A DNA stretch of 64,000 nt from an uncultured Prevotellaceae bacterium (lineage in GTDB: Bacteria > Bacteroidota > Bacteroidia > Bacteroidales > Muribaculaceae): assembly GCA_900541935.1 (NCBI GenBank), contig UQLZ01000001.1, positions 104,515 through 168,514 of the forward strand, read 5' to 3'. Shown here piece after piece: positions 26,507-36,400 of the stretch. Position 1 is the stretch's first letter. The number at the start of each line of letters is the position of its first letter. A program made the translations under genes and the position numbers. Below the pieces are notes generated by a model, which worked only from the letters and a program-made list of their open reading frames with translations, was not told the origin of the DNA and searched no databases.

Positions 26507-26507
26507 A

Positions 26508-26999
26508 GTGAGGGAAGTTGCTGTCAATATTGGTACTAATCTTGGCAACAGACGTGAAAATTTGCGTTTTGCCTTGAATAAGATAGCCGAATTTGCAGGA
26601 ACTCTACGCACTTCCAAAATATATGAAACAGAAGCATGGGGTTACACATCGTGTAACCCCTTTTATAATATAGGAGCGGTATTCAAGAGTGATTTGAGTG
26701 CGGAAGACCTTTATGACAAACTTCATCAGATAGAGTTGTTGTCAGGTTGCCAAACCCATCGTGACGGCAGTGGAAACTATATTGACAGGTTGCTGGATAT
26801 TGATATTATTTATGTCGGTAATGAGGTTATTGACGGAGAATTGAGCATTCCTCATCCCAGGCTTTATCAGCGCTCATTCGTTATTCTGCCCTTGGCTGAA
26901 TTGACGCCCGAATGGGTTGACCCCAGGACCAATATGCGAATATCAGATATTTTGGAGGGTTTGGATAAATCCGACGTTATTGGTGAGTATGATTTGTAG
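26508..26999 (+). CDS. folK: 2-amino-4-hydroxy-6-hydroxymethyldihydropteridine pyrophosphokinase
   Basis: This 163-aa enzyme transfers pyrophosphate from ATP to 6-hydroxymethyl-7,8-dihydropterin in folate synthesis. Conserved HPPK features are VNIGTNLGNRRENL at the N-terminus, YETEAWGYTSCNPFYNIGA, and the DRLLDIDIIYVG / IPHPRLYQRSFVILPLAEL signature. The only start giving a normal length is a GTG at 26508, one base after the infB stop, so translation is probably coupled to infB. The frame is open further upstream inside infB, but that would add a non-homologous N-terminus. Confidence 0.93.
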   Translation: MREVAVNIGTNLGNRRENLRFALNKIAEFAGTLRTSKIYETEAWGYTSCNPFYNIGAVFKSDLSAEDLYDKLHQIELLSGCQTHRDGSGNYIDRLLDIDIIYVGNEVIDGELSIPHPRLYQRSFVILPLAELTPEWVDPRTNMRISDILEGLDKSDVIGEYDL

Positions 27000-27009
27000 C
27001 GGCTAATAT

Positions 27010-27042
27010 AAAAAAGGAGTGCCGTTCTTTTAACAGCACCCC
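27010..27042 (-). terminator. Terminator of the DUF21/CBS gene
   Basis: On the minus strand the stem GGGTGCTGTT / AACGGCACTC (one G-U) with a 5-nt loop runs into TTTTTT. It lies 23 nt after the stop. Confidence 0.85.
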
Positions 27043-27064
27043 AGTCATATAGTCTTTCTGGTTA

Positions 27065-28099
27065 TTATGCTTTTCTGCGTTGAGAAAGGGCTTTTGACTT
27101 TTCTTTGGCGAATGCTTGCATGTCTATTGCAACATCGTCTTCATCAACAATCTCTACACCAGTCATGGTTTCAATAATGTCTTCCATTGAGACAACGCCT
27201 CGAAGGCATCCGTATTCATCGACGATAATCGACAGGTGCTCTCGTTTTTCAAGCATCTTTTCCCAGATGCAGTATGCTGAATCATCTTCCCTGAAGGACA
27301 GGATAGGGCGTGCAAGATTAAAAAGCGTTGTGTTAAAATTATCGTCAGAAAGTTCTTTGAGAACGTCATCCTTCATAATGTAGCCGGAGATGTATTCTTT
27401 GTCGCTTCCATATACAGGAATGCGGGAGAAATTCCAGGACTTTAAGTCGTAAAACTCTTTTACCGTCAGGTTTTCGTTTGCAGATTCAACAACAATGAAA
27501 GGGGTCATAATTTGTTCTGCTTTTACGCTCGAAAGTCTGATACAACTTTTGATAATTTTGCTTTCAGATTCTTTGAAAATTCCTTCCGAAGTGCCAACGT
27601 CCACCATTGCTGATACTTCGTCGCGGCTCATTGTTGTTTGGTTTCCTTTCGGGGAGAATATTTTAGTTATTAGTTCTGAGAGAATAACCAGAGGGTAGGT
27701 GATAAAAATTAGTATTCTGATAATTTTAGTAGAAGTCATTGCCAGTTGCCTCCAGTATGATGCTCCAATAGTTTTAGGAATAATTTCAGACAGCACCAGG
27801 ATTAGCAAGGTCAGGATTGCGGATATTATCCCGAAGTATTCCTCTCCAAAAAGTTTAATTGATTCGGCACCCACTCCAGCAGAACCTATAGTGTGGGCTA
27901 TAGTGTTTAGTGAGAGGATTGCGCCAACAGGTTTGTCAACATTATTCTTGTATTGTTTCATTAATGTGGCAGTTTTGTTTCCTTGGTTTTCTTTCATTGA
28001 TATAAATGAAAGTGGTGTTGAAAGTAGTACTGCCTCTAAAATAGAGCATAGAAAAGAGAGTGCAAGTGCACCCAAAAAATATAATATTATAAGTATCAT
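27065..28099 (-). CDS. DUF21/CNNM-CBS family membrane transporter-like protein
   Basis: This 344-aa protein has an N-terminal DUF21/CNNM transmembrane domain (residues of about 1-190, four hydrophobic helices; LSLNTIAHTIGSAGVG and LVLSEIIPKTIGASYW carry the family's conserved polar residues). A CBS pair follows at about 200-320 (VKAEQIMTPFIVVES, FSRIPVYGSDKEYISG, LSIIVDEYGCLRGVVSMEDI). The C-terminal CorC/HlyC domain found in longer relatives is absent. Members have been linked to magnesium or other cation efflux and were formerly called hemolysins; the substrate here is unknown. It is monocistronic with its own terminator. Confidence 0.88.
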   Translation of the reverse strand: MILIILYFLGALALSFLCSILEAVLLSTPLSFISMKENQGNKTATLMKQYKNNVDKPVGAILSLNTIAHTIGSAGVGAESIKLFGEEYFGIISAILTLLILVLSEIIPKTIGASYWRQLAMTSTKIIRILIFITYPLVILSELITKIFSPKGNQTTMSRDEVSAMVDVGTSEGIFKESESKIIKSCIRLSSVKAEQIMTPFIVVESANENLTVKEFYDLKSWNFSRIPVYGSDKEYISGYIMKDDVLKELSDDNFNTTLFNLARPILSFREDDSAYCIWEKMLEKREHLSIIVDEYGCLRGVVSMEDIIETMTGVEIVDEDDVAIDMQAFAKEKSKALSQRRKA

Positions 28100-28168
28100 T
28101 TATAAATAAGTTCGTTAATAATAGATTTGTTTTTCCATATAGGAAATGTATGTGCTAAAGAACTTATT

Positions 28169-28540
28169 CTAAATGAGCAGATTCCTTGTGTATAAATATA
28201 ATGGGATTTTGTTGTTTGATTTTTGGGAAGGTAGATTGTTGGTAGTAGCATTGTAGCAGAATGCAAGTCCGAATGCTTTGCGAGAGTTATTTTCTCTGCT
28301 AACATTGCTTTTTAAATTTCTGATTTGATTATTCCTTTTTAAACAGATGTTTCCTTTATCCTTAAATCTTGCATAGGAATCTTGATTGCTTATTGATTGC
28401 TCGTCTTCAATATTAGAGAGTAAAGAAGCGTATTCGATTGTTATATATTTTTTATGCAAAGAATTGTATCTATTGCTACAAAATAATATAGTAACAATGA
28501 AAATAACTGAAATTAGAAAAAATATGAATTTTCTTTCCAT
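28169..28540 (-). CDS. Small membrane-anchored hypothetical protein (NVEALA-like)
   Basis: This 123-aa protein has a hydrophobic N-terminal helix (MERKFIFFLISVIFIVTILF) followed by a Lys/Asn/Ser-rich, low-complexity body. The segment YASLLSNIEDEQSIS after the helix resembles the NVEALA motif region of small exported Bacteroides peptides, but only loosely. A perfect TATCTTTG promoter box ends 8 nt before the ATG, leaving almost no leader. The longer frame from 28582 starts upstream of this box and is rejected. The high AT content and lack of a clear family leave some doubt that it is functional. Confidence 0.45.
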   Translation of the reverse strand: MERKFIFFLISVIFIVTILFCSNRYNSLHKKYITIEYASLLSNIEDEQSISNQDSYARFKDKGNICLKRNNQIRNLKSNVSRENNSRKAFGLAFCYNATTNNLPSQKSNNKIPLYLYTRNLLI

Positions 28541-28548
28541 CTTATGAA

Positions 28549-28556
28549 CAAAGATA
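28549..28556 (-). promoter_or_regulatory. -7 element just upstream of the 123-aa ORF
   Basis: The minus-strand sequence TATCTTTG matches the consensus exactly. Transcription would begin within a few nt of the ATG at 28540, giving a nearly leaderless mRNA. No good -33 box is visible. Confidence 0.45.
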
Positions 28557-28675
28557 ATATAATTAGAGATAATTAAAAACAATTTTATGTGATTATTTAC
28601 TGTTTTAATTCTGTTATTAAGAAAAGTAATAATGTTAAAAAGGGTATAAGTCTTTTTAAATTGTGTATTTAGTGT

Positions 28676-28683
28676 TATCTTTG
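28676..28683 (+). promoter_or_regulatory. -7 element of metK
   Basis: TATCTTTG, an exact match, lies 24 nt upstream of the riboswitch aptamer, so the aptamer sits near the 5' end of the transcript. The -33 position reads CTTT. Confidence 0.65.
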
Positions 28684-28706
28684 CAGACTAATAAAATGTT
28701 TAACTA

Positions 28707-28798
28707 TGTGGAAAAATTTGGCTGCTTGCAACCACAATAAAAAATGCTAAAACTGCGAAATCCCAACGATTTAATATGACAGTTTAGCATTTTCCACC
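28707..28798 (+). promoter_or_regulatory. Probable SAM-II-type riboswitch controlling metK
   Basis: A 5-bp stem TGTGG (28707-28711) / CCACA (28732-28736) encloses a loop containing ATTTGGCTGCTTGCAA. It is followed by an A-rich segment ending AAATGCTAAAA (to about 28752). This arrangement (short P1, ATTT-n-TTGCAA loop, then A-rich GCTAAAA strand for the pseudoknot) matches what is known of SAM-II aptamers. Downstream, CAGTTTAGCATTTT (28780-28793) is complementary, with one bulge, to 28741-28755 of the aptamer. Bases 28791-28797 can also pair with the P1 5' strand. Ligand-dependent switching between these folds would control metK, whose product makes SAM. The assignment rests on pattern and context; no covariance search was run. 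Confidence 0.7.
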
Positions 28799-28814
28799 TA
28801 AAAAAGATTGGAAA

Positions 28815-30104
28815 ATGAATTACTTGTTTACATCCGAATCGGTGTCAGAAGGGCACCCAGACAAAGTAGCGGATCAGATTTCCGATGCTATCGTTGATAA
28901 ACTTCTTGCTTATGACCCATCATCAAAAGTTGCGTGTGAAACACTTGTTACAACAGGTCAGGTAGTTATAGCCGGTGAGGTTAAGTCTGACGTATATATA
29001 GACCTGATGGATACAGCGCGCCGCGTTATCAATAAGATTGGCTACACAAAGAGCGAATATAAGTTTGACGGAGAGTCTTGCGGTATTTTGACTGCAATCC
29101 ATGAGCAGTCTGGCGACATTAACCGAGGTGTTGAGCGTGAGGTTGAAGAAGAGCAGGGAGCCGGAGACCAAGGTATGATGTTTGGTTATGCTTGTAACGA
29201 GACAGAAAACTATATGCCGTTAACATTGGATTTGGCGCACTCAATCATGCGTGAATTGGCTGAAATCCGTCGAGAAGGCAAGGTTATGACTTACTTGCGT
29301 CCAGACTCAAAGAGCCAGGTTACAGTTGAGTATGATGAGAACGATAAACCGGTAAGAATCCACACTATCGTTGTCAGCACTCAGCACGATGATTTCATTC
29401 AGCCAGCCGACGGCAGTCAGGCTGCACAAGATGCTGCTGATACAGAAATGCTTCAGAAAATTAAGGATGACGTTAGAAATATCCTTCTTCCACGCGTTAT
29501 TGCAAATCAGCCGGAAAGCATCCGCAGCCTCTTTGACGATAATTTTATCCTTCACGTTAATCCGACAGGAAAGTTCGTTATTGGTGGACCTCATGGAGAT
29601 ACCGGTCTTACAGGAAGAAAGATTATCGTTGATACTTACGGTGGCCGCGGTGCTCATGGTGGCGGTGCATTCTCTGGAAAAGACCCATCAAAGGTTGACC
29701 GCTCTGCAGCATACGCAACACGTCATATCGCAAAGAACCTTGTGGCTGCGGGTGTTGCCGACGAAGTGCTTGTTCAGGTAGCATACGCAATTGGCGAGGC
29801 AAGACCGGTAAGCCTTTGCATAAATACTTACGGAACATCTCACGTAGCACTTACCGACAGTGAGATTTCACAAAAAGTTAATGAAATTTTCGATATGCGT
29901 CCGGCTACAATAGAGAAGCGTCTAAAATTGCGTCAGCCAATTTATGAGGAGACAGCGGCATACGGTCACATGGGAAGAAAATCTGAGACAGTTAAGAAGA
30001 ATTTCTACTCAAAATATAACGGAGACATTGAGGTTGAGGTGGAACTGTTTACATGGGAGAAACTCGACTACGTTGAGCAAATTAAAAAGGCATTTGATAT
30101 CTAA
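28815..30104 (+). CDS. metK: S-adenosylmethionine synthetase
   Basis: This 429-aa enzyme makes S-adenosylmethionine from methionine and ATP. Recognisable motifs are [20 protein letters not shown] at the N-terminus, the ATP-binding [12 protein letters not shown] (about residue 115) and the P-loop-like [20 protein letters not shown]. It is about 40 residues longer than E. coli MetK, with insertions in the middle ([17 protein letters not shown]) as is common in Bacteroidota. It is preceded by a putative SAM riboswitch and followed by a terminator, so it appears to be a single-gene unit under product feedback. Confidence 0.97.
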   Translation: MNYLFTSESVSEGHPDKVADQISDAIVDKLLAYDPSSKVACETLVTTGQVVIAGEVKSDVYIDLMDTARRVINKIGYTKSEYKFDGESCGILTAIHEQSGDINRGVEREVEEEQGAGDQGMMFGYACNETENYMPLTLDLAHSIMRELAEIRREGKVMTYLRPDSKSQVTVEYDENDKPVRIHTIVVSTQHDDFIQPADGSQAAQDAADTEMLQKIKDDVRNILLPRVIANQPESIRSLFDDNFILHVNPTGKFVIGGPHGDTGLTGRKIIVDTYGGRGAHGGGAFSGKDPSKVDRSAAYATRHIAKNLVAAGVADEVLVQVAYAIGEARPVSLCINTYGTSHVALTDSEISQKVNEIFDMRPATIEKRLKLRQPIYEETAAYGHMGRKSETVKKNFYSKYNGDIEVEVELFTWEKLDYVEQIKKAFDI

Positions 30105-30126
30105 TTAGATATATCTAAAGGCACAG

Positions 30127-30160
30127 GCGGCTGCAAGAAATTGCGGCCGCTTTTGTTTTG
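30127..30160 (+). terminator. metK terminator
   Basis: A 10-bp stem GCGGCTGCAA / TTGCGGCCGC (one G-U) with a GAAA loop is followed by TTTTGTTTTG. Confidence 0.9.
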
Positions 30161-30222
30161 TTATAAATTCTGTTTACTAACCTGAATAAATTAGAATAAA
30201 GTCATTATATTGAATTGATTTT

Positions 30223-30254
30223 ATTGTATTTGCCCTTGAAAAAGATTAATTTTG
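30223..30254 (+). promoter_or_regulatory. Promoter of the DUF456-pdxB operon, abutting the start codon
   Basis: ATTG (30223-30226) and TAATTTTG (30247-30254) are 20 nt apart. The -7 box ends only 3 nt before the ATG at 30258, implying a leaderless or near-leaderless first cistron. Confidence 0.6.
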
Positions 30255-30257
30255 CAA

Positions 30258-30746
30258 ATGATGAATATAGTATTGTTAATATTAGGGATTCTGCTGCTTG
30301 CATTGTCGATATATTTATGTGTTAAGCCACATATACCGGCTGTTATTGCCTCTTATGGAGGTATGTGGATGCTCCAATGGAGTGAGTCTTTGGCATTTCC
30401 GTCGGTTATGCTTACCTATTGGGGGATAATGGTAATGTTTGTTATAATTATCGTTACAATGCTACCTCAGAACCTTGTAAAGGCAACACAGGGGACTACT
30501 CATATAACTCTTGGCTCTTTGTGTGGAATGCTTTCAGGAGCAACTCTTGGCTATGCTGCATTGATTATCGGCGCTTTTGTTGGAGCGGCAGTTGGTGGCG
30601 TTATCTTTGCAAGGACGCCAAAAGGTGCCGGGCTGAACTTCCCTTCATCACGTTTTTTACAATATGTTTGTGCAAAAGGCTTGCCTACAGTTATCGCAAT
30701 ATCTATTGTCGGTATAGCGATTATTGTAGCGGCTAAAGAATATTAA
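30258..30746 (+). CDS. DUF456-like integral membrane protein
   Basis: This protein is about 162 aa. Hydrophobic helices at residues of about 4-22, 28-45 and 50-70 are followed by a Gly/Ala-rich pair of helices (SLCGMLSGATLGYAALIIGA, VGAAVGGVIFART) and a C-terminal helix (VIAISIVGIAIIVAAK). The glycine-zipper-like layout fits DUF456, a small membrane family of unknown function. The ATG at 30258 (or 30261) is used because the TTG at 30252 lies inside the promoter box. It is the first gene of an operon with a DUF4919 protein, a DUF6427 protein, pdxB and a helicase-nuclease. Confidence 0.65.
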   Translation: MMNIVLLILGILLLALSIYLCVKPHIPAVIASYGGMWMLQWSESLAFPSVMLTYWGIMVMFVIIIVTMLPQNLVKATQGTTHITLGSLCGMLSGATLGYAALIIGAFVGAAVGGVIFARTPKGAGLNFPSSRFLQYVCAKGLPTVIAISIVGIAIIVAAKEY

Positions 30747-30756
30747 AGATTTGACA

Positions 30757-31458
30757 ATGAAAAAATTAGTATATATAATTGCTTTTGTTACGCTCTGTTC
30801 GATAACTTTTACAAATATCAGTGCCAAGGAAAAATTCAAGGCAGAGAAACCTGATATGGAAGAAATAAAGAAATCCATTAGAGAGCCGAGTTCTCCATAC
30901 TATTACAAGAAGCTATGGAGAAAGTTTTGTAGCAATGATACCAATATGAATATTCAGGAGTACAGGCATTTGTACTTGGGCTACGTTTTTCAAGAAGACT
31001 ATAACCCTTATCGCGTGTCGGAATTTGCTACTAAGATACAGCCACTTTATTATAAAAAGACGCATACTGAAGCAGAATGCGATACCATTATCAAGTATGC
31101 TGAATTATCTTTAGGCGACAATCCTTTTGATTTGAATCAAATGCAGTTCTTTATATATGCTCTCAAGACAAAGAAAAAATTTGCCAGAGCTTCGATCTGG
31201 CAATATCGTCTAAACCACCTTTTGGAGGCAATTCTTTCAACAGGGACAGGAAAGGATGACAGTCCTTGGTACGTTATAAGTCCGGTTCATGAATACAATA
31301 TAGTTAACTTTATGGGGCTTATCGCAACTGACCATAAGGAATTGGAGAATAGCATTGATTATATAGTTGTAGATCGGCAGAACGACAAATTGCCTGAAGG
31401 ATATTATTTTGACGTTTCAAAAGTGTTGGAAGTTTATAATACGAAATTTCAGGAGTAG
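30757..31458 (+). CDS. DUF4919-like secreted protein
   Basis: This 233-aa protein has a signal peptide (MKKLVYIIAFVTLCSITFTNISA). The mature part is helical and Tyr-rich: YYYKKLWRKFC, YRHLYLGYVFQEDYNPY and a late GYYFDVSKVLEVYN segment fit the DUF4919 pattern seen in Bacteroidota envelope proteins. The ATG at 30757 gives a clean signal peptide; the TTG two codons earlier is not needed. It starts 10 nt after the upstream stop and ends 2 nt before the next start, so it lies inside an operon. Function is unknown. Confidence 0.7.
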   Translation: MKKLVYIIAFVTLCSITFTNISAKEKFKAEKPDMEEIKKSIREPSSPYYYKKLWRKFCSNDTNMNIQEYRHLYLGYVFQEDYNPYRVSEFATKIQPLYYKKTHTEAECDTIIKYAELSLGDNPFDLNQMQFFIYALKTKKKFARASIWQYRLNHLLEAILSTGTGKDDSPWYVISPVHEYNIVNFMGLIATDHKELENSIDYIVVDRQNDKLPEGYYFDVSKVLEVYNTKFQE

Positions 31459-31460
31459 AT

Positions 31461-32444
31461 ATGAACGAAGTAAGGTTGAACAGTTTTATTAATGGTGGTT
31501 ACTGTCTCGGCGTTATAGCTGTAATCTCTATTTTACTTGCTTTTTTCTATAATTCAGTTGGGCTTTATGACACCCCTTCATCGGTGGGAATATTGTTTCA
31601 ATCAGATATAAGAGTGAGTGGCTGGGCTGCGTTTTTCTTTAATCTGATTTTTATCGCAGTCAACACTATTCTCATCGTGTATCTTAACAAGCGTTATGCG
31701 TTTATTCGCGAGTACACGTTACTGCATGCAACATATTTTCTTATTCTTACTTTTTCGGTATCATCGCTTGTTGCAGTTGCCAATTCATCAATTGTTCTGA
31801 GTATTGGTGTGTTGCTGTCGATGCTGGTACTGTTTGAGGGATATCAGCAAAGGCAGAGAAGGAGTTTTATATTCCTTATATCGTTTATTCTTGCCGTTGG
31901 AAGTATGTTCAATTATGCCTTTGTGTTATTGTTGCCCGTATTTTTTATTGGCTTTATCCAGATGCAGTTGATGTGCTTTAAAGGCTTTGTTGCTATGCTT
32001 ATTGGTCTGTTCGTTCCTTATTGGATAGTTCTCGGTCTTGGCATAGCAGATTTGTCAGATATTGCTTTGCCAAAGTTGGCGTTTACCGCCGATGCTTATA
32101 TTGATATTGTTACCAGTCCGCTTGTTTTCAATATTGCTATGACGATTTTGACCGGTGCAATTTTGAGTGCTGTCAATATGTTCCGACTGATGAGTTACAA
32201 ATTGCAGTTGCGTTCATATAATGGTTTTATAACCATACTTGCGATGGTGGCTACTGTACTTTTGTTTGTTGATATAAACAATGTATATTTCTACTTGACA
32301 ATATTGAATATCTGTCTTGCATTTCATGTTGCACATTTCTTTACTATAGAGAAACTGCGCCGCGGATATATCCTTTTTGCTGTATTGGCGTTGGTCAATT
32401 TGTCGGGATGGATAGGTTTTGAAGTAATAAGGTATCTGATTTAG
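31461..32444 (+). CDS. DUF6427-like polytopic membrane protein
   Basis: This 327-aa protein has about nine hydrophobic segments, spaced 20-40 residues apart with short polar loops (the first at about residues 16-30, the last near 300-325). A short cytosolic-looking basic loop GYQQRQRRSF lies near the middle. The layout and position beside pdxB match the DUF6427 family of Bacteroidota; no catalytic motif is visible. It starts 2 nt after the DUF4919 gene and ends 2 nt before pdxB, so translation is likely coupled. Confidence 0.65.
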   Translation: MNEVRLNSFINGGYCLGVIAVISILLAFFYNSVGLYDTPSSVGILFQSDIRVSGWAAFFFNLIFIAVNTILIVYLNKRYAFIREYTLLHATYFLILTFSVSSLVAVANSSIVLSIGVLLSMLVLFEGYQQRQRRSFIFLISFILAVGSMFNYAFVLLLPVFFIGFIQMQLMCFKGFVAMLIGLFVPYWIVLGLGIADLSDIALPKLAFTADAYIDIVTSPLVFNIAMTILTGAILSAVNMFRLMSYKLQLRSYNGFITILAMVATVLLFVDINNVYFYLTILNICLAFHVAHFFTIEKLRRGYILFAVLALVNLSGWIGFEVIRYLI

Positions 32445-32446
32445 AG

Positions 32447-33448
32447 ATGAAAATTATTGTAGAGAAAAATATACCCTATATCAAAGGGCTTTTGGAATCA
32501 TTTGGAGAAGTTTTGTACTTGCCGGCAGGTGCTATTGACAAGGAAGCGGTACGCGATGCCGATGCTTTGTTTGTCCGCACCAGAACGATTTGTAACGAAA
32601 GTTTACTGAAAGGCAGTAAAGTCAAGTTCATAGCAACGGCAACAATTGGGACCGACCATATTGATTTGGGTTATTGCCGACGCAGCGGGATTGCCGTTTT
32701 CAATGCACCTGGTTGCAATGCTCCAGCCGTTGCGCAATATGTTTTTTCTGTTATTGCCCATACTGTAGGAATGGATATTAAAGGAAAGACTCTTGGCGTT
32801 GTCGGCGTTGGTAATGTAGGTAAAATCGTTGCCCGTTGGGGTGATTTGCTTGGCATGAAGGTACTTCGTTGCGACCCTCCGCGTCAGCGTGCTGAAGGTT
32901 GCGACTTTTTTGATTTGAAAACCATTGCCAAAGAGGCTGACATAATAACATTCCACACGCCGTTGAATATGGTTGGTGACGACAAGACCTATCATCTTGC
33001 GGATAAGGCATTTCTAGAATCGCTCGGCAAGTGCGAATTGCTTATTAACAGTTCCCGCGGGGAGGTTGTTGATAACCTTGCTCTAACAGAGGCGATAAAG
33101 GAAGGCAAGATGAAATATTCCGCAGTTGACTGCTGGGAGAATGAGCCTGACATTAGCCGCGAATTGCTTGGACTTGTAGATATTGCAACTCCGCATATAG
33201 CAGGCTATTCTGCAGAAGGCAAGTCGCGAGCAACTGCTATGGCATTGGAGGCTTTTGAAAAGCATTTTGGTGTTTCCGTTGAAGGAAAACCGGTGGTTTT
33301 AGCCCCTGCGACAGGAGCAGACGTAACCGGTATGCAACAGATAGCGGATTCTTATAGTCCTTTTGTTGATACAGATAATCTCAGGAAAGCGCCGGAAAAT
33401 TTTGAGGCGTTGAGAAATAATTATGACCTTCGTAAGGAGGTTATGTAA
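32447..33448 (+). CDS. pdxB: Erythronate-4-phosphate dehydrogenase
   Basis: This 333-aa D-isomer-specific 2-hydroxyacid dehydrogenase oxidises 4-phosphoerythronate in the DXP-dependent pyridoxal phosphate pathway. The NAD-binding motif is GVVGVGNVGKIVARWGDLLG (residues of about 117-136). The catalytic Arg lies in INSSRGEVVD, Glu in the WENEPDI region, and His in ATPHIAGYSAEGK, which is typical of PdxB. The C-terminal domain is shorter than in E. coli PdxB (about 380 aa) but of normal type for Bacteroidales. It lies 2 nt after a membrane protein gene and 22 nt before the helicase-nuclease gene. Confidence 0.94.
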   Translation: MKIIVEKNIPYIKGLLESFGEVLYLPAGAIDKEAVRDADALFVRTRTICNESLLKGSKVKFIATATIGTDHIDLGYCRRSGIAVFNAPGCNAPAVAQYVFSVIAHTVGMDIKGKTLGVVGVGNVGKIVARWGDLLGMKVLRCDPPRQRAEGCDFFDLKTIAKEADIITFHTPLNMVGDDKTYHLADKAFLESLGKCELLINSSRGEVVDNLALTEAIKEGKMKYSAVDCWENEPDISRELLGLVDIATPHIAGYSAEGKSRATAMALEAFEKHFGVSVEGKPVVLAPATGADVTGMQQIADSYSPFVDTDNLRKAPENFEALRNNYDLRKEVM

Positions 33449-33470
33449 TAATCCTAAAACAGTCTAAGCC

Positions 33471-36400
33471 ATGTTATTAATCCACAAAGCATCTGCAGGT
33501 TCTGGAAAAACGTATAATCTTGTTTTTGAGTATCTTAAAATATTGTTGGGAAAGAAAACAGAAAGCGGTTACATTTTGGATGAGCATCCTAATGACAATC
33601 ACAAAAAAATTCTCGCCATAACCTTCACTAATAAGGCTACTGAAGAGATGAAGAAGCGAATTGTTAAGGAACTGGACTTGATCGCTAGAAACTCAAAAAA
33701 CAGCGACCATTCGGAATCGCTCTTAAAAGCGTTTGGTACTCAGCCTAACAAACTTCAAGATTCAGCAAAGAAAGCGTTGACTGATGTTCTCTTCGACTAT
33801 TCAAACTTTAATGTGAGCACTATAGACTCGTTTTTCCAGATGATATTGCGCTCTTTCGCTTTTGATGTTGATTTGATAGGCAATTTCAATGTTGAGTTGA
33901 ACGATGACTTTGTGTTTTCTGTTGGTGTTAGCGACTTGAAAAAGAGCCTTCATTTGAGGAACAGGGACAAGTTTGTAAAAGAGTGGATTTCAGATTTTAT
34001 GGAGAATGCCATAAAAAGTGGTAAATCATGGGATGTCTTTAGAGATAATAGTGGCATAAGTTACGGAGGAGGAGAAATATCGCTAAATTCATTTGCCCAG
34101 CAGTTGAAAACAGAGAACGTCAAAAAGCACCATAATGAACTTGGAGAGTGGATAAGTAACGAAGGCGTTATGAAAAAACTCAAGGGCAGGTTGGGTGATA
34201 TCCTGAAAAATGACCTTGTAGAGATTTCTAAATTGTCAAGAGAACTATATGCTTTATTATCAACAGGTAAAGGCTATAGTAGCAACGCTATTAAATTTTT
34301 TGGCAAATTTAAGGACTATAAAGGGAATGACTCTGGTATTGAAAAGTTGACACTTTATAAAGCGATGCTTAATGGAGATGTTCAGACAAAGCAACTATGC
34401 AATAAGTCGGCAGAAGACCCTGATACGGTAATTAGAAAGAGTCTTGAAATAGGAAATTTATTAAGGCATAAGGCAACAGCATCTGCTATTCTTGAAAATA
34501 TCCACATGCTTGGCTTGCTTGGCGAAATAGAGGCGAATATTACGGGTTTCAGTAATGATAACAATATCATATTGCTATCTAATACAAATGAGATATTGCG
34601 TCGGATAATCAATAAAGAAGATGCTCCATATATCTATGAACGTGTTGGCACTCGCATATATAATTTCCTTATAGATGAGTTTCAAGATACATCCCGCATG
34701 CAGTGGGAGAACCTTATGCCGCTTCTTGACGAGAGCCTTTCTGGTGGTAATGACGATTTGATTATAGGCGACGTAAAGCAGAGCATCTACCGCTTCAGAA
34801 ATTCTGATCCGCATTTGTTGAAGAATGAGGTAGAGGGCAATTTCTCCCATTTCATAGAGGGTGATGATACTAAGGCCAAGTCTGTTCCAAACACCAACTG
34901 GCGAAGTTGCCGTGATATAGTCCTATTCAATAATACTTTCTTTAAAGCCCTTTCTGAGGAGTTGAGAATGGGAGAGTATTATGAAAATGTTGCCCAAAAA
35001 ATTAGCGAAAAGAATAGGGATAAACGCGGGTTTATAAGATTTGAAATATTAGAGCAGAACGATAAAGATAAAAGTAACAATGATACTTGCGAGAAGGTTG
35101 ATTTGCATCAAGAATCAATCCGCCGTACAATTGCAACTGTTCAGGATATGTTGAATCGCAATTATTCCCAGAAAGATATTGCCATTCTGGTGAATACCAA
35201 CAGTGAGGGTCGTGACATAATAAGTGCATTTATGGATTATGTTCCTCAAGAGGGAGAGAGGCAGATAAACGTTATTTCAGAAGAGTCGCTTTTTATATCA
35301 AATTCTCCTGTCGTGAGAACCGTTATCAGTGTTCTTATTTCCATAGATGCTCATTTGCAGTCTGAGAATAAGGAAGGGTGGGAAGAGTCGGAAGGAAGGA
35401 GAAGTGTTTATCTGAGTGATTTTATACATCGCTTTGAGTACAATATAAGCCAGGGTATTGAAATAGAGCAGGCTATAAGTAAAGCGGCCAGCGGTCGAGG
35501 CGAGGATTTTGATTTGGAAAATATCCTGACTAATGATAAGCCGACAACTTTGGATGATTTGGTTGATAAAATCATAAATAAATATATTACAGATAAAGAC
35601 GTTCTTACAGAGCAAACGCCATTTATTCAAGCATTTCAGGATGCCGTTTTGGACTATATGGATTTTTATGGTTCTAACGTTCATGAGTTTTTGATGTGGT
35701 GGGAATTAAAAGGAAAGAAGTTGTCGATTTCATCGCCCGACAATATTGATGCTGTTAATATTATGACAATTCATAAGTCAAAAGGCTTGGAGTTTCCGTG
35801 CATTATTATTCCGTTTTGTGATTGGGAATTTGACAAGGGCGGAGGTGTTGAATGGGTTGAAGTAAATGAAAAGATACGTGATTTTCTCCACAAAGAAGGC
35901 GAGGAAGATTTGCTTCTTCCCCCGATATTGCCTATAAAAAGGAATGATGTCAATACATCATTGGAATGCTTCAAAGATTCGTTAGAGGCAGAGGAGAGAA
36001 ATTCTATTATGGATACCCTTAACAAGACTTACGTTGCGTTCACTCGTGCAGAGAAGGAATTGATAATGTTTGCTCCAGAGGTTAAAAAAGACTTGAGCAA
36101 GAAGATGGTTGAAATTTTTTCGGTTGATAAGGAGCCCTCTTCTCCAGAGTTATATATTAATCTGGGAAAGCATCTTGATGGGAAGGTGTTTGAGATGGGA
36201 GAACGGGAAATTTATGTTCCGAAACAAGTGAAAGATAGTGGAGAGGAAAATGAATCGGAACCAGAAGTTTATCAAATGCCTGAATATGAACTGGTAATTG
36301 ATGAAGAGCGATATAAGTATAAGGAGCAGGACTATGTTGACCGCAGCGATCCTCAGCGATATGAGGGAATAATGAAGCATCGCATTATGGAGCATATAAA

